In this document: positions 5,744-6,173 of the stretch, one piece after another | How positions within the stretch are numbered: position 1 is the first letter of the stretch | Layout: each line of letters begins with the position of its first letter | Notes under the pieces: generated by a model | Database searches by the model: none | What the model was told of the DNA's origin: nothing | The model's input: the letters and a program-made list of their open reading frames with translations, nothing else | DNA from: Propionibacteriales bacterium | GTDB taxonomy: Bacteria; Actinomycetota; Actinomycetes; Propionibacteriales; Propionibacteriaceae | Assembly: GCA_030453285.1 (NCBI GenBank) | Contig: JAKDKP010000157.1 | Coordinates: forward strand, 1 to 6,173 | Reading direction: 5' to 3' | DNA: 6,173 bases | Program-made: the position numbers and the translations under genes

Positions 5744-6173
5744 ATGAGCCGACCACTTCGACGAGGTGGCCCGCAACCGCACGGCAGCCCGCAACCGCAA
5801 GGCAGCCGTCAACGGCACGGCAGCCGTCAACCGCGAGGTGGGGCGAGCCGCCTACTCGCCGCGGTGACGGGTCTGCTCCTGGTGCTCACCGGGGGTGCCT
5901 GCACGCCGGCACGACAGGGCGACGCCTCGGTGGTCGACTACTGGCTGTGGGATTCGGCCCAGCAACCGGGCTACCAGCAGTGTGCCGACGCGTTCGAGAA
6001 GCAGAATCCCGGCTTGAAGATCCGGATCACCCAGGTCGGCTGGGACGACTACTGGAGCAAGCTGACCGCGGGCTTCATTGCCGACCAGGCCCCGGACGTC
6101 TTCACCAATCACCTCACCAAGTACGCCCAGTTCGTCGATCTCGGTGTGCTGCTGCCGCTGGACCAGCTCGAAC
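5744..6173 (+). CDS. Sugar ABC transporter substrate-binding lipoprotein, family 1 (C-terminus beyond window)
   Basis: Receptor subunit for the importer made by the two permeases just upstream; it is the third gene of that operon, 11 nt after the previous stop. Only 143 residues are visible. The start has AGAGGAA at 5732-5738, 5-7 nt upstream. The N-terminus is an unusually long basic n-region (1-36) made largely of an 18-bp DNA repeat, followed by a hydrophobic stretch (37-50) and GGAC with Cys53 as the probable lipid anchor. The -3 residue is Gly instead of the usual Leu, so lipidation is likely but less certain. After the anchor, VVDYWLWDS (63-71), FEKQNPGLKIRITQVGWDDYW (84-104), APDVFTNHL (116-124) and VDLGVLLPLDQL (131-142) match the N-terminal lobe of family 1 sugar-binding proteins. 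It is clearly different from the lipoprotein at the left end. Ligand unknown. Confidence 0.93.
   Translation, partial: MSRPLRRGGPQPHGSPQPQGSRQRHGSRQPRGGASRLLAAVTGLLLVLTGGACTPARQGDASVVDYWLWDSAQQPGYQQCADAFEKQNPGLKIRITQVGWDDYWSKLTAGFIADQAPDVFTNHLTKYAQFVDLGVLLPLDQLE
5765..5836 (+). repeat. Four-copy 18-bp in-frame tandem repeat in the lipoprotein signal region
   Basis: Four consecutive 18-nt units start at 5765, 5783, 5801 and 5819; adjacent units agree at 14-15 of 18 positions (for example GGCAGCCGTCAACGGCAC at 5801). They encode six-residue units GGPQPH, GSPQPQ, GSRQRH and GSRQPR, residues 8-31 of the lipoprotein. Because 18 is a multiple of 3, gain or loss of a unit would keep the reading frame. 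The repeat lies in the cytoplasmic n-region of the signal peptide and adds positive charge without touching the hydrophobic core. Confidence 0.85.

Noticed and set aside
4632..5756. Minus-strand open frame of 374 codons opposite the permeases
   Set aside because: Antisense to two well-supported genes; the product is dominated by Gln, His, Glu and Gly and has no family features.
5753..5769. Small hairpin CCACTT-CGACG-AGGTGG just after the second lipoprotein start codon
   Set aside because: Six base pairs including a G-U pair within coding sequence is too weak to call as a regulatory element in DNA of this GC content.
1..6173. Search for tRNA or rRNA genes, CRISPR arrays, insertion sequences, toxin-antitoxin or defence genes and attachment sites
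   Set aside because: Nothing resembling these was seen by eye. The window is filled by five real genes with only one gap above 100 nt.

Overview
The window is GC-rich throughout, both in genes and between them. It carries a DUF3516-type DEAD/DEAH helicase, a family found mainly in Actinobacteria, and two loci for CUT1-type carbohydrate ABC uptake, with strong GGAGG-like ribosome binding sites and one GTG start. Together these point to a high-GC Gram-positive actinobacterium. A Propionibacteriaceae-like host is plausible, but nothing in the sequence fixes the genus.

Layout. The minus strand carries, in transcription order, the complete helicase gene (3724 to 1187) and, 63 nt downstream, a sugar-binding lipoprotein gene (1123 down to base 1, running off the left edge). 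The lipoprotein resembles the trehalose/maltose-binding (LpqY/ThuE/TMBP-like) branch. A 136-nt divergent intergenic region (3725-3860) separates this from a plus-strand operon: a MalF-like permease (3861-4790), a MalG-like permease (4803-5732) and a second sugar-binding lipoprotein (5744 onward, running off the right edge). Gaps inside this operon are only 11-12 nt.

How the parts work together. The two permeases should form the heterodimeric membrane channel of a CUT1 importer, and the binding protein directly behind them should deliver the sugar. No ATPase gene is in view, so energy must come from a gene beyond the right edge or from a shared MsiK-like ATPase. The left-hand binding protein is a different, distantly related protein and probably belongs to a second importer whose remaining genes lie beyond the left edge. 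The helicase is the only non-transport gene and its link to sugar uptake, if any, is unknown.

The most unusual details are a four-copy 18-bp in-frame tandem repeat in the signal-peptide n-region of the second lipoprotein, the atypical lipobox that follows it, the large poorly characterised C-terminal half of the helicase, and inverted repeats in the divergent promoter region. I found no RNA gene, mobile element, CRISPR array or convincing new multi-gene system.
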